A DNA stretch of 64,000 bases, taken from contig CM060846.1 in the NCBI GenBank assembly GCA_030762175.1, forward strand, positions 183,078,041 to 183,142,040, written 5' to 3'. Within the stretch, counting starts at the first letter, position 1. Each line of letters starts with the position of its first letter. Under the pieces are notes generated by a model. It had not been told where the DNA came from and made no database searches. It was given only the letters and a program-made list of their open reading frames with translations. Positions 35,473 through 46,577 of the stretch are shown piece by piece. Source of the stretch: Metallyticus violacea (lineage: Eukaryota; Arthropoda; Insecta; Mantodea; Metallyticidae). The position numbers and the translations under genes were made by a program.

Positions 35473-35627
35473 CAGTAGTAGTAGTAGTAGTAGCAGTAAT
35501 GTAGTAGTAGTAGTAGTAGTAGCAGTAGTAGCAGTAGTAGTAGTAGTAGTAGCAGTAATGTAGTAGTAGTAGTAGTAGCAGTAATGTAGTAGTAGTAGTA
35601 GTAGTAGCAGTAGTAGTAGTAGTAATG
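34926..35627. repeat. TAG/CAG triplet array, about 700 bp
   Basis: An almost pure array of TAG with regularly spaced CAG and TAA variants. A longer unit ending in AGCAGTAATGTAGTAG recurs at about 35280, 35352, 35397, 35494, 35554 and 35578, which shows higher-order duplication. The 283-codon minus-strand frame (threonine, leucine and tyrosine runs) is only the translated repeat plus the SINE and is not a gene. Confidence 0.97.
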
Positions 35628-35899
35628 TGTGCTTCTTTCTTAATCTTTACAAACATATTTGTACAGCATCGTTCGCAAGAGTCTTTTATCTATACTTGCT
35701 ATTAATTCCACAGGCACTTAAGAATTTGTACCTCAAACCATATATATTTGATACACATTATCACCTAAGCACAAATACTTAAATATGCGCGCACATGCCA
35801 TATGTGTTTATATACAATACTTTCTCACTAACGAGCACGCACACACACATTCATACTCAAAGAGCCCGTCTACTCCAACAAAGCGTTCTTAATTCCGAG

Positions 35900-36180
35900 C
35901 ACTTTGCCTAGAAAAGAACCAAGCTGTGACCAGTTGTCTTCCTGTGCAAAAGATCCCAACATGCCAACCTATCCCTATGGGATTTAGCAAACCTTGTTCC
36001 AAGCGCACTCAACCTCCACTGTTCGGTAACTGGATATTCCATTAGAATATGCTGGCACTTTTCTTTGTGTCCACAAGAAGACCATGTTTTTTGCGCAGCC
36101 TCGTCTGTTACTTTAGTCATCTTCCATGCACCAAATATAATCTCCGCGCTAAACCTGATCTACTTTGAGAACTCATAGAA
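35900..36180 (-). pseudogene. Possible LINE ORF2 C-terminal fragment
   Basis: The minus-strand frame contains WSSCGHKEKCQHILMEYPV followed by TEQWRLSALG. This resembles the C-terminal zinc-knuckle segment of many LINE ORF2 proteins (C-C-G-x-HIL-x-ECP). The second cysteine pair is lost (ECP reads EYP). No reverse transcriptase lies upstream of it in this window. The match is short, and it could be an unrelated short frame. Confidence 0.33.
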
Positions 36181-39029
36181 TCTCTCTGCCCCATCTGATT
36201 TTGAGTTCGTTGCTTAAAGTAAATGATGTTTTCCCTCTGCATTCTGCACCTATATTCTATTGGTAAATGTCCCTAAGCCTTTTTGTACTTTTTTCTAAAC
36301 ATAATAAAATTCCTTGCTCCCTTTTCCCCTATCCATTCCCTCCCAGTGCTGTCTAGACTTCTTTACATTTTCGTCGCCCAGTCGCCCAGTATCTCAATTA
36401 CCAATCAGAAGTTTGGAGTAAAAATGTACACTTTTACCATTCACCTCTTAACCCAATGCATTAAATATGAGTCAGTTTTAATTGATAATACCTGGCTGTT
36501 CATCGACAAGTTTTTCCAAGTTTGCAAATTTGGAAATAAAAGGTATCTACAAATCATTAGCAATACTTAGAATACTTTGCACGAGGTCCGATAAAAGAGT
36601 TACATAGAGCACGTGGTTTTTATTGCAATGAAGTAATTAACTTTACCAGTAACTTCTACAGGTAAACATAGAATGTTAGTTCCACACTTTGGATGGGATT
36701 CTTTCCTTAAGTTTTCTGTATTCTGCTAATCATTATAGAGTCTTCATTATTACAGATCATGACGTGTAGTGCAATTATAGAATAACGGTGACAAGCTTAG
36801 TAACGAAATGTTGAACATAGACAAATTAAGTACAACAATATGCTTTTGGTGTTTCCTCTATACTCTAAACATATGGGATAATTTAGCGGACCTGTCAACC
36901 GCCAAATGTTTTTGGAGTATGTCCGCATTGTATGTAACACCGTTGACCGCTATCGATAACCTGTTATTTATTACTATTTGATAACAGCTTATCTTTTGTT
37001 AAAAATTACAGGGATGACATAACTTATAGGCTATAAATCTTTAGTAATTGTAAAATATTATTGCAGTCAAAATGAATAGAACTATGCATTCCAATCATTG
37101 ACTATCTGAAATGATTTCTCAGCAACTTATCGTGGTTACTAAATAAGGTGAACGTTTCATAAATTCCCTACAAATATAAAATGCATTACTACATTTTTTC
37201 ACCATTTAATTCAACATATTCTTCATGTTCAACAACATGTGATCTCAAAATAATGTAAACATTTAATTAATAGATAAAAATCACATTTCTACAACTAACA
37301 AATCCGTGCAACAGTGCCAACTGAACATTTTAATGGTTTTCAAAACGATTAACGCTTGTGTGAACTGCAAATGTGAAGAAAAGTGTAAGACGCCACAGAA
37401 TGACTGTCAAAGTGATTTCAGATTATTAATCCCTATTAATTTTTTTCGGTTTTCTGCAGGGTATGATCTATTCTCTGCCTCATTTTTAGTCAATTCTTAT
37501 GAAATATGTACTGGTGAAAAAGTTGTATACACGAGAAAAATGACAAAAGATCAATAATAAGCTGGACCCACTTGTGCAGGCATAAACTGTGCACATTCAC
37601 AAGTTTTACTCCTAAGATATCGGAATAATGCACAAGAACGTTTATACTGTGTCAAAACCCTGGATTCAATTGCATTAAAGTGTTATGTATAAAAGCTTTT
37701 TTCTCTGTAAAGCCCCGTAAAAGTTACTGGCGTTGTAATGTTTCTCTGTACACATAGAACAGTATAGAAAATACATTGTTGAATTCTTTTTTTATCCAAG
37801 ATGAATCAAAGGGATTGTTGAGATGGGTGTCTTTAACATGGCAATAGCTTTAAAAAATTATCTTAAGTAATTTTACGCTAATTTTAAATTCTATAAGTGT
37901 AGAATTCTGTGTGATTGATGCACATGGCCCAGTAAATCTGGAATATTTACACTTTGTGTCTATTAGTGTCAAGCCTGTCCAAAATCAAATGCATCTCTGC
38001 ACAAGAGCTTGCATAATAATCAGTTTACACTTTCGTTATTTTTAAGAGATTATATATCAGCTTTCAGTTAATTTTATTTTACAACTGAATGAAACACTTT
38101 AATAATGGCGCGAAAGAATATTGTATGCGCTGGCATCCAAATCTTTCTATTTTGGATATTTTTAAGGTAAAGGTAAGTTTAGGGAAAAAAATCCTGGAAA
38201 CTGACCACCACCAGAAATAAAATCAAGCAAACAGTAGCAATGTACTTCATGTATCATTCTTATCAACATGTGCACGACTCCTCGCATCATGCGAGAACAT
38301 AATTTCTCAATATAATGATTTGTGCATGCCATAACATTTATTACCTGCACACATCTGTGCTACACCAACAGGTTTTAAATAAAATGTACAATTCAATGAT
38401 TTGAAAGTCAAGTGTTAATGCAAAATACAGAGGTTACACCTGGTGTTTACTGGCGCCCCATGCACCCCAGAGCTGAACCATTTAAAACATCCTGGTTAAC
38501 CATACTAGGCTTTCTAAATGAGTGAGGACAAAGATACAGGTGTTTCTACTTCTATGATTCCTTCATTATGGTTAAGCATAGTGAAGAATATACATTCAAT
38601 ATAATTTTATATGGATGTCATGCAAATGTAACGCATACAACTCAGTATGGCACGGACGTGCGCTGCAGTCTTCATGCCGAAACCTTTTCAATGTGAACAA
38701 AAATAAACATTACTTTAGTAATATTTTGTACACAACGATTATCTATACAACTATGAGTTCTACATTTTTTCCGCCATTGTGTACAACATCAACATGTTTC
38801 ATATGGTTTATCATCCCAGTTATCATCACACTGCGCTCCTGTTACATATGCAAAACTGTTTCGATATTTTGGAGAAGTTGTTGTAAACTACGAGGAACGA
38901 GTATGGAGCTTTCTTTCATTGCACCTCACAAATACGCATTAGAATTTCATGAAGGGTATGGGAAACCTGAGTGTCTGGAAATCGTCAATCGGAAAACACC
39001 CGCTATAGTTTTTATTTAATCTTTATTAC
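36181..39029. other. No recognised gene
   Basis: AT-rich. The longest open frame (38615-39019, 134 codons) encodes a product with hydrophobic and cysteine-rich stretches around residues 55-90. It could pass as a membrane segment but resembles no family I know, and base composition does not change at its ends. I regard it as chance. Confidence 0.45.
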
Positions 39030-39205
39030 TTTTTTTATTTTATTTGCCGACGCTTTTTAACATCTCAGGTCATCAGCGTCCCATTCAATTCAGGCCGAGA
39101 GGCGGGCCATAAATTTTGCTCAAAGGCTTCTTCTTTCAAACTTGAGGTTCTTTTACGTGGCGGAAATCTACAATACGGGACCCACAGCTTTACTATCCTG
39201 TTGGA
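39030..39205 (-). repeat. SINE-B, decayed partial copy
   Basis: Minus strand: A-rich end, GATGTTAAAAAGCGTCG, GCCTGAATTGAATGGGACGC, AAATTTATGGCCCG and CCTCAAGTTTGAAAGAAG blocks, then TCCCGTATTGTAGATTTCC. Beyond about 39205 the likeness fades. The tRNA-like head is not recognisable, although CTGACCAGTATGGGAG near 39220 may be its remains. Confidence 0.8.
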
Positions 39206-39498
39206 GTAGGCCTCCATTCTCCTGACCAGTATGGGAGATTACCTCACCTTGTTGATATTTGCTTGTGCATATCAAGGCTGTTCAGCGCACCAAATGTGTC
39301 CAAACTACCCTGAAAACGCTCAATAATTGGCTACTTGTACAGTTCTGCTGCGATGTTAATTCCGTGTATATTTTCAATGAAGTACGGAAGATGATGGAAA
39401 GACACAGTGACGCGCACTGTCACTTTCTCCGAACATGCCTCTGTGCATATTAATCAGTTTTCCCAACCAAGAAAACGAACATTTTAGTTACTTACATA
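39206..39498. other. No recognised gene
   Basis: Short spacer between two SINEs. The open frame at 39259-39453 is not recognisable. Confidence 0.5.
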
Positions 39499-39748
39499 CC
39501 GCCACGGATGGCCGAGGTGGGTAAGGTGGGGACGCGTGAGCGGGAGTTCTGAGGTGCAAATCCCGCCAGGAACATTCTCCCTGCCAGGTTCTCTCTGTCC
39601 TCATAAATGGCAAATATAAATGGAGATATGCTAAACTTAGGCCTGCAACGTCCCTTTTCCCAATGTATCATTTCATCTTATATATCATCAGTGTCCAACG
39701 TCTGAGCTGTCTCAGCAGTAAAAACAGGAGTTAAACATTACTAAAAAA
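39499..39748 (+). repeat. SINE-A with probable target-site duplication
   Basis: Head CCGCCACGGATGGCCGAGGT with box A TGGCCGAGGTGGGTAAGG and a weakened box B (AGGTGCAAATCC). The middle is partly deleted. The tail reads ACAGGAGTTAAACATTACT plus A run. TACTTACATA (39489-39498) and TATTTACATA (39751-39760) flank it. Confidence 0.88.
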
Positions 39749-39760
39749 ATTATTTACATA

Positions 39761-41730
39761 ATCACTTGGTACCACATCAAATTTATCAGACTATGAAATA
39801 CTCGGGATATTGATACTCGTAGAACATAACAAGTGCATAATATTGCACTTGTATTACAAAATCTGGCTCCTTCAGCTCATGAAATACCTGCATAATGCTT
39901 TATGTTTTGCATACAATTTTCACTCACTATTTTTGGAGCCACTCACTAGTTATTTTACGCACCTACAGAAAATTCCAATTGAAAACTTTCCACCTAAACA
40001 CTGCAATTATTGCACTCCCGATAATAAATGCTTTTTATCATATTACGTTGCTCTTGACGGGGTCAGCGCTTCAGTCTTCGGCATTTACATCCCAAACTGA
40101 CAGAACTGCTAAACTTTGTGTTCAAGTAACAGTAAAGGCCCGAAGCCCAATCTATTTGGGGGATGGTTTTAGTTGGAAAGGCCTTTTTAGGTGCCAAACG
40201 CACTCACATTTAATAATTGCTAATGTAAAGAGAAGTTGTGTATGGATTTGTCTGGATATGAAGAAAACTACAGATAACCCATTTCTGAAATCCACCTAAA
40301 GATTGAAGGCAAATATTTCTGTGGCTAAAGGACAAGATAACCGCTTTCTTTACCGATACTTGGCATTACGGATAAAGGAATAGGTCAAGTTGCAAAGAGT
40401 TGCTGTACTTGTGACACATGCGTCATATAAAATACCGAAACAAATACTGGAATACTGAAATAATGAAAATTATCTTATCTAACAAATTGCTGTTTATATT
40501 TTCAAAATATTTTCCTATACATTATTTCGCGGACAAAAGCATTCGTTATTTACCGACTAACAAACAATTTATCTTATTTATGTATAGTTATTTTCTAAAC
40601 TCTCGTGATTCCTAAATTTGTTTTTTGTAGAACAACGGTACATGTTCATTTTGTTCCAACATAATGTTTCTACATTCAAGTATAAAGTTGACGAATTTAT
40701 AGTTGGTAAACAGAGACTTCCACTAACAACTATAATAATGGCAGTATTCGCTAATATGATTTTACACTGTTTTGCATTGAAATGCACTTAATCTTTTTTA
40801 GAAAACTGGTGGTATTTAAATTTTGAATTATATAAACACACATATATTAATTAAAAATCCAAATGGAAGTTGCACAACGAGAACACCCGTAAGTCGGCGT
40901 GTAATGTTTTTGCACATGGGCGTACAGACTTGGTATGTGATAGAGTTTGCAAGCACGTAGAGTCTGGCACTGTAAACACATAGAGGTATCTCTACTAAAC
41001 ATTTTACTGTACCATACGGTGTATGGTTTCCAAATACACCTCCGCCTGTGGATTTCGGTATACCTATATCTATCGCAACGTTAACAATAATATTTACTAC
41101 AACTATTTACGTAGTATTTAGTACCCATAACCTCCTATCTCGTCACACAAATGTCGCATGTACAATACTACAGTTGTACTTTGATAAAAAACGAAGTTCT
41201 TATAGTTGATGCAATACGTTTTCGAAACCAGATGCTATGATTCACACATTTGATAAATCAAAGCTTACTTTTATACCAAAAACTTGACAATTTCTACGAT
41301 TCAATCTCCACTGCACATGCACGGTCTCATCTAAGATTCCAACTAATGTGAATGTATTTTCTACTGCGCAGCGCACTTGGTTTTCAACCAATTAGATTTA
41401 TTTTCCATATCTCCTTGCCCAAGAAAATACAGCTAGAAAAGTTATTTAGACAGGAATTCGTAAAAACATGGAAAAGCTTTTAACGGGGCGAGCCAGAGAA
41501 AACAATAGCGGGTAAAAATATATGGCTTCCGGAAGGATAAAACTCTCGGTGCCTGACAGAATGAAACATGTTTGAGGTAAATACATATACCCAAACAAAT
41601 TTTCACCAAATGCTCAATAAGTCGACGGAGCTAGAGGTAGAAATATCCGCACTTCAGTTGGCTTAAAAAATATGTTATATTTTTTCTAATGCATTGGTGC
41701 ATTAGACCTAAAAGTTATATTTCGCATCAA
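39761..41730. other. No recognised gene
   Basis: AT-rich. Overlapping plus-strand frames at 39810-40100 and 39895-40299 have no recognised content. Confidence 0.5.
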
Positions 41731-41870
41731 TTGCGTTTTATCAATATAATTTGCATTTTATGAATGTCGATTGCATTTCAACAATGTCAATTGTATTTTA
41801 ACAATTTAATTTGTATTTTATCAGTGTCAATTGCATTTTAACAATGTATTTCGCGTTTTAATAATGTTTT
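41731..41870. repeat. Phased 20-bp minisatellite, seven units
   Basis: Seven consecutive 20-base units start at 41731, 41751, 41771, 41791, 41811, 41831 and 41851, with consensus TTGCATTTTAACAATGTCAA. Units differ by several substitutions but no indels, so phase is kept exactly across 140 bp. Confidence 0.93.
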
Positions 41871-41928
41871 TGTGCTATAACAAACTTTTTGCCGATTAAA
41901 GTTGGATACAGAGGTAAAAAAGTGTTAC

Positions 41929-41929
<1 letters not shown>

Positions 41930-41966
<37 letters not shown>

Positions 41967-42003
41967 CATCATCATCATCATCATCATCATCAACAACAAC
42001 AAC
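41930..42003. repeat. Compound microsatellite (AAT)n (CAT)n (CAA)n
   Basis: Three triplet types follow one another: about 12 AAT units, 8-9 CAT units and 4 CAA units. The CAA end served as target for the adjacent SINE-A. Confidence 0.96.
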
Positions 42004-42008
42004 ATCAC

Positions 42009-42300
42009 CGCCACGGGTGGCCGAGGTCGTTAAGGCACGGACTCGTGAGCGGGAGGTCCGCGGTTCGAATCCCGCCAGGACCGTCCTCCCTGACTGGGGT
42101 TTTTTTCCAGGTTTTCCTCAGTCTTCATAACTGGCAAATGCCGGGGAGGTACCTAAACTTAGGCCTGGAACGCTTCCTTCCTTAAAAAAAAAATATCCTT
42201 TCCCAATTTATCATTTCATCTCATGTATCATCAGTGTCCACCGCCTGTGGTGCCTCAGTAGTGAAAACGGGCGTTAAACACTACTCAAAAAAAAAAAAAA
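42009..42300 (+). repeat. SINE-A, best-preserved full copy
   Basis: 292 bp. Head CGCCACGGGTGGCCGAGGTC resembles a class II (Leu/Ser-type) tRNA, with box A TGGCCGAGGTCGTTAAGG and box B GGTTCGAATCC. The body holds ACCGTCCTCCCTGACTGGGG, TTTTCCTCAGTCTTCATAAC, AATGCCGGGGAGGTACC and TTTCATCTCATGTATCATC. The tail is GGGCGTTAAACACTACTC followed by 16 A. A perfect 14-bp duplication AACAACAACATCAC flanks it (41995-42008 and 42301-42314). The 98-codon open frame at 41889-42185 is the microsatellite read into this SINE and is not a gene. Confidence 0.97.
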
Positions 42301-42530
42301 AACAACAACATCACAAAACCCCACGATCAACTAATTTTCCGCTACATCAGAAGCCCGACAAATTTCCGCCATTCAGCAAAATAATGCTCTCCCCGAAGGT
42401 CAACATTAAATAAAAACCCCGAAGATCCTTTCAGCCCTCAAAATATTTCGCCAAAAAACCCTTTAAAACAGGAAAACTCACTTCTTGAGAAAACACTGAA
42501 ACTCTTATTACCTTCCCCCGGTTACATTTG
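42301..42530. other. Short spacer, no feature
   Basis: Sequence between the SINE-A and SINE-B copies. Apart from their target duplications, nothing is recognised. Confidence 0.5.
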
Positions 42531-42827
42531 TCGCCCCTGGTGGTGTAGTGGTAACCATACTTGCCTTCTAAACCCAAGATCGCGGGTTCGAACCCGGCTA
42601 GGATCGATGGCTTTTTCGGGGCGTAAAAATCCTATGACTTCCTTCGGAAGAGAAGTAAAACCGTGGGTCCAGTGTCATACATTTACGGCACGTTAAAGAA
42701 CCTCAAGCCTGAATAAAAGAGGCTTCTGAGCAAAATTTGTCGGCCGTCTCTCGTCCTGATTTGAATTGGACGCTGATGACCTTAGATGTTAAAGAGCGTC
42801 CGTAAATAAATCAAATCAACAATAACA
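42531..42827 (+). repeat. SINE-B, full length with target-site duplication
   Basis: Head TCGCCCCTGGTGGTGTAGTG, box A TGGTGTAGTGGTAACC, box B GGGTTCGAACCCGG. The body includes CTTCCTTCGGAAGAG, CATTTACGGCACG and CCTCAAGCCTGAAT. The end is GATGTTAAAGAGCGTCC with a short A-rich tail. GTTACATTTG (42521-42530) and GTTATATTTG (42828-42837) flank it. Confidence 0.95.
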
Positions 42828-42837
42828 GTTATATTTG

Positions 42838-43311
42838 CCGCGGAAATGCATACCACATAAGTTTTCACTGCCTCAGGGCAAAATCACTGGAATACACTAC
42901 TCAGGGGGCTATAACTAGAAATTTCATCTCCTCGAATTGAAAATTTTTAATAATTTTCAGCAAATAAACTTCCCTGCATAATGAAGTAAATCAACGAACT
43001 AGAAAGTATTAGTACATGAAAGAAGCCAATGTAACGTGGTAAGGATTTTATTTTATACTTGTAGTTATGTACCCACAAATATCTGGACATGTAATTTGTT
43101 TTAAAATATTTTATTATGATTGCACATCAACGACAAGCATTATATGCTACTAGTACATAATACGTCTCATTGGAAAGGCATACAGTTTCATGTTATAATT
43201 TAAATACTACACGTTAGTGTGTTCATCACAAGAACCACTTTACGTGAGGTGCGAAATTATAGACTAAAAGTAAATATTACTTTTACCCAAAACTGTTACA
43301 CTTCAAAAGTA

Positions 43312-43362
<51 letters not shown>

Positions 43363-45060
43363 ATAAATTTTCACAAAGTTTCAAAAGTTAGAAACTGGCA
43401 AAGTTTTGAATTCAACAGATACCTCGTTATAATGGTGCACACTTTATAATTACTCTCCAATAAATATACACAAAAAAGTCATTTTAATTTCACAAAGCTT
43501 GTTTCAAAAGTGTCTAAAAATTGGTGAATAAATCTTCGATGTTAGAAACAAATCCCGAATTACAAAGTAACATAAAGGCTGCTAACATGTTCAACAAAAT
43601 TATACTCGAGATCTCCTTCCTTATAGTGCAGGCGGAACAATGCCAAGGTCTACCGTACACACCACGTGCTCAGCATCGCCAGTTCAGATACTTCCCGTTT
43701 TAGACCCTGCTTGACATTTTATGTGCCGTTAGAAACTCTCTTGCGTCGCTGCTCAAAATGTTAATGGAAATATATTATTGCTTGCACATTTACGTGAAAT
43801 TATGTTATATGTGTGAGAAAAAATTTATGTTTTCATTTTTAAAACGAAGTTAAGTCAGTTCTACAATTTTGTTCCTCATATACTGAGCAATATCGCCGTT
43901 TTGTGCCGGATGCACAACGAAAAGTGAAACAAATGAACGTTAGTCCAAATGCGCCCAAATCACTTTGACAAATAAATTAGCGTCTATTCATACGCAGAAC
44001 TTTATATTATTGTTACTTATACATTTTCGTAAAAATTAAAACGGTCTATTTTAATAAATAAAAGTACTAATTAGTAATGAAAAAAACTAATATTCATTGA
44101 GGTATTTTTATAATTGTTTAAAATTGCAAAGTACAGTAGACCTAATTAACTTGTTTCGAATATAGAACACTCAAAGCTTAGCAGTAATTAACAAAGTTCT
44201 TGTATATTATTACCTGTTCAAAGAAAGGACTATAGTTTAATGTCACAAAATGTATGAAAGAAAAGATGTCTTATTTAGGAAATGTAAAACAAAAGTCTCC
44301 CCCTCCCGTTTTGATGAGAGTGCAACCGTTTTTCATATTGTTGATTAGAGGATTAATGGATAGGACTTAGTGTAGATGTGTTATACCAACTTTTTATATG
44401 CTTTTTATGTACACTGCAGTTCATCATTTGCTTTTAAAATATCCTTATCTTTATTTGCACGAGAGATCACTTGAAATTCAATGTACCCAAATACCCCAAA
44501 ATTTTAACTTTGCACCGTTTTGTTGCACTAAACATTGCACACAGAGAATCTGTTAGTTACAGTTCACGAAAGGTTAAATATTTTTTTACCATGCTAAAAG
44601 AATAAATTAGTTTGCTCTATTGGCGACCAGCCTGAGTTGATTCCTATGTTTGCGCATCCTGCTGTTAAGAAATTTAATTTGCAAATTTTAGCTACAATTT
44701 AATACTTCTTTTTTCCGAGCCTCAAAAATATAAATGAACAGGAAAGAAGCGAGCATAATTGGACGCGACTTGTCCACAAAGATTCCTATAAAACTTCTCT
44801 GCCAAAACCGGTGTAGAGATTTGTGTTTCAAGAATTACTTTGGATTGAGTAAGACGGCGGAACCATAACGAGGGCTACTGAACCTCAGTAGTAAATGTCC
44901 CAGTTTAAGCATTGCATTTAGGATAATCCCGCCATTAGAAAGCTATTGTAGCGTTTAATCCTCCCAAAACAGCGAGGTGACCAGGTGGAAAGGAAATTGT
45001 CATCTAGTGGTAGGATTATCGTGAATCAAATGACTTGATATGCCATCATTTTTATTTATT
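42838..45060. other. No recognised gene; contains a TA microsatellite
   Basis: AT-rich. The open frame at 43219-43449 is largely the TA run, read as alternating Ile/Tyr. Nothing else is recognised. Confidence 0.5.
43317..43359. repeat. (TA)n microsatellite
   Basis: About 21 uninterrupted TA units. Confidence 0.98.
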
Positions 45061-45432
45061 GATTGAGTATATACATATAATTACACAGTGATTACAAAAA
45101 ATGGTGGGAGTTAAAATGGGGAACGGTTGGGGAATAAAGTTATATGTGGAAGATTTGATGTCAAAACTATGAACGTGAGGTGTTGGTGGAAAGACTAGGT
45201 AGTAAAACTGTGAACTAAAAATAAGTTGGATTAAAGTAAATTGTGTGGTGGTAGGGGAGGCACTTGGTGCATAAACTTTGAACTAAAAACAAGTTGGATT
45301 AAGGCAAACTGTGGGGTGGTGGGGGTGCGGCAAACACTTGGTGGTAAAACTGTAAAAAAAAAAAAAAAACAAAAAAAAACAATGATTAGATTACGGTAAA
45401 TTATGTTGATGACAAAACTGTGAACTAATTGA

Positions 45433-45433
<1 letters not shown>

Positions 45434-45463
<30 letters not shown>
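45434..45463. repeat. (AC)n microsatellite
   Basis: About 15 AC units, followed by ATATACACG. Confidence 0.97.
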
Positions 45464-45470
<7 letters not shown>

Positions 45471-45524
45471 GAACACACATTTATTTACAAATTGATTGAA
45501 AATTTTTATACAATTTGCAAAATA

Positions 45525-45573
45525 GTGGTGGTGGTGGTGGTGGTGGTGGTGGTGGTGGTGGTGGTGGTGGTGG
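45525..45573. repeat. (GGT)n microsatellite
   Basis: About 16 uninterrupted GTG/GGT units, probably an expansion of the GGTGGTGG tract of the surrounding repeat. Confidence 0.97.
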
Positions 45574-46359
45574 GAAATTGAACTAAAACGGTGGCAAAGC
45601 TAGGTACTAAAATAAGAATATATATGCACAAGGATTAAAAATATAAACATTAATTACAAAATGGCGATGATAGTCGTGGGAATTTAAACTTTAATAATGG
45701 TGGGGGCAAAATTAGGAACTAGAATAGAATATATTTATGCAGCAATTAAAAAGCAGAATAATTACAAAATGGCGGTGCTGGCGGGAATTTGATGGCAAAA
45801 CTAGGAACTAAAATATGTGAGGAGCGAGTGGGACTTCAAAACTGTGAACTAAACGTTTAATACATACACGCATATATACATACACGAATATATACACAGC
45901 AATTAAAAATATTAATATTAAATACAAAATGGTAGTGAAAATTGGAACTAAAATATATAAACTACATAGTCGTGAAAAAATGTTTAAGTTTTGTAAACAA
46001 AGAAAATAAGCTTTTAAAACGTTGTTATGTAGCAAACAAAATAAGTTTCATTATTTGATTTACTTATAAAGAAAAAAATATTAAAATTTAAATGTAACAG
46101 CATTTTTGTATATATTAAATTTAATTTTTTTAAAAAAATGGTTGTTATGGTACAAACAAATTACTAAACTGTGTAAATATTTGTTACTTTACTTTATAAT
46201 ACAACATTTAGTTTCTAAAACAATTTTATTTGATAAGTTTTTAAAAACTAGCTTTTTAAAATGTTTTGTTGCTTACAAAATAATTTTCACCTTTTTATTT
46301 GCTTTTATATAAATAAAAATATTAACATTGAATTTTAATTATTTCTGTTCCTGTCATTT

Positions 46360-46577
46360 TGCGCTGCAGCCAGGGGTGAGTCTTGGCCTAACGCGCGAAA
46401 CTTTGCATCCTCTACCTCCGTCTTAATGACTTCATTGATACAGGCCAGTATTGCAGGGAGGAGGGGCAATGTGATCAGCATGCCAGCGCCCCGCCGGTCG
46501 CCTAACTCCTAACCGGTGCCGGGAATTGAACTCGGATCTCCCAGCTAGTGACTACTACCCACTAGACGAAGGAGATA
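46360..46577 (-). repeat. SINE-E, tRNA-derived
   Basis: Minus strand: CTCCTTCGTCTAGTGGGTAG with box A TCGTCTAGTGGGTAGTAG, then box B GAGTTCAATTCCCGG about 35 bases on, then a GC-rich body (GGCGACCGGCGGGGCGCTGG) and TCATTAAGACGGAGGTAGAG. The composition contrasts sharply with the AT-rich flanks. Only one good copy is in the window; 1135-1200 may be a relic of it. The 3' end near 46360 is uncertain, with no A run. Confidence 0.6.

Larger units (their letters stand above)
45080..46000. repeat. Degenerate tandem repeat region rich in 'AAACTRKGAACTAAAA' motifs
   Basis: Repeated approximate units of about 90-130 bp contain a GGTGGTGG-type tract, then AAAACTGTGAACTAAA or AAACTAGGAACTAAAATA, then a TATATACA / AATTAAAAATATTAA / ATTACAAAATGG part. 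The motif AACTAAAAT recurs near 45215, 45280, 45580, 45605, 45715, 45800, 45845 and 45945. The region also contains (AC)n at 45434-45463 and (GGT)n at 45525-45573. No coding content. Confidence 0.7.

Noticed and set aside
34805..35656. 283-codon minus-strand open frame
   Set aside because: It is the TAG/CAG array translated as Thr/Ala, Leu and Tyr runs joined to the SINE-A head. Such frames arise automatically from triplet repeats.
38615..39019. 134-codon plus-strand open frame
   Set aside because: No recognisable domain, no composition change at its ends, and no transcription signals. It is the length expected by chance occasionally in 64 kb.
42009..42085. Possible functional tRNA-Leu/Ser gene
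   Set aside because: It is the head of a SINE-A copy with target-site duplication. The anticodon arm and variable arm do not fold properly.
41889..42185. 98-codon frame with Asn, His and Gln runs
   Set aside because: Microsatellite read into a SINE-A copy.
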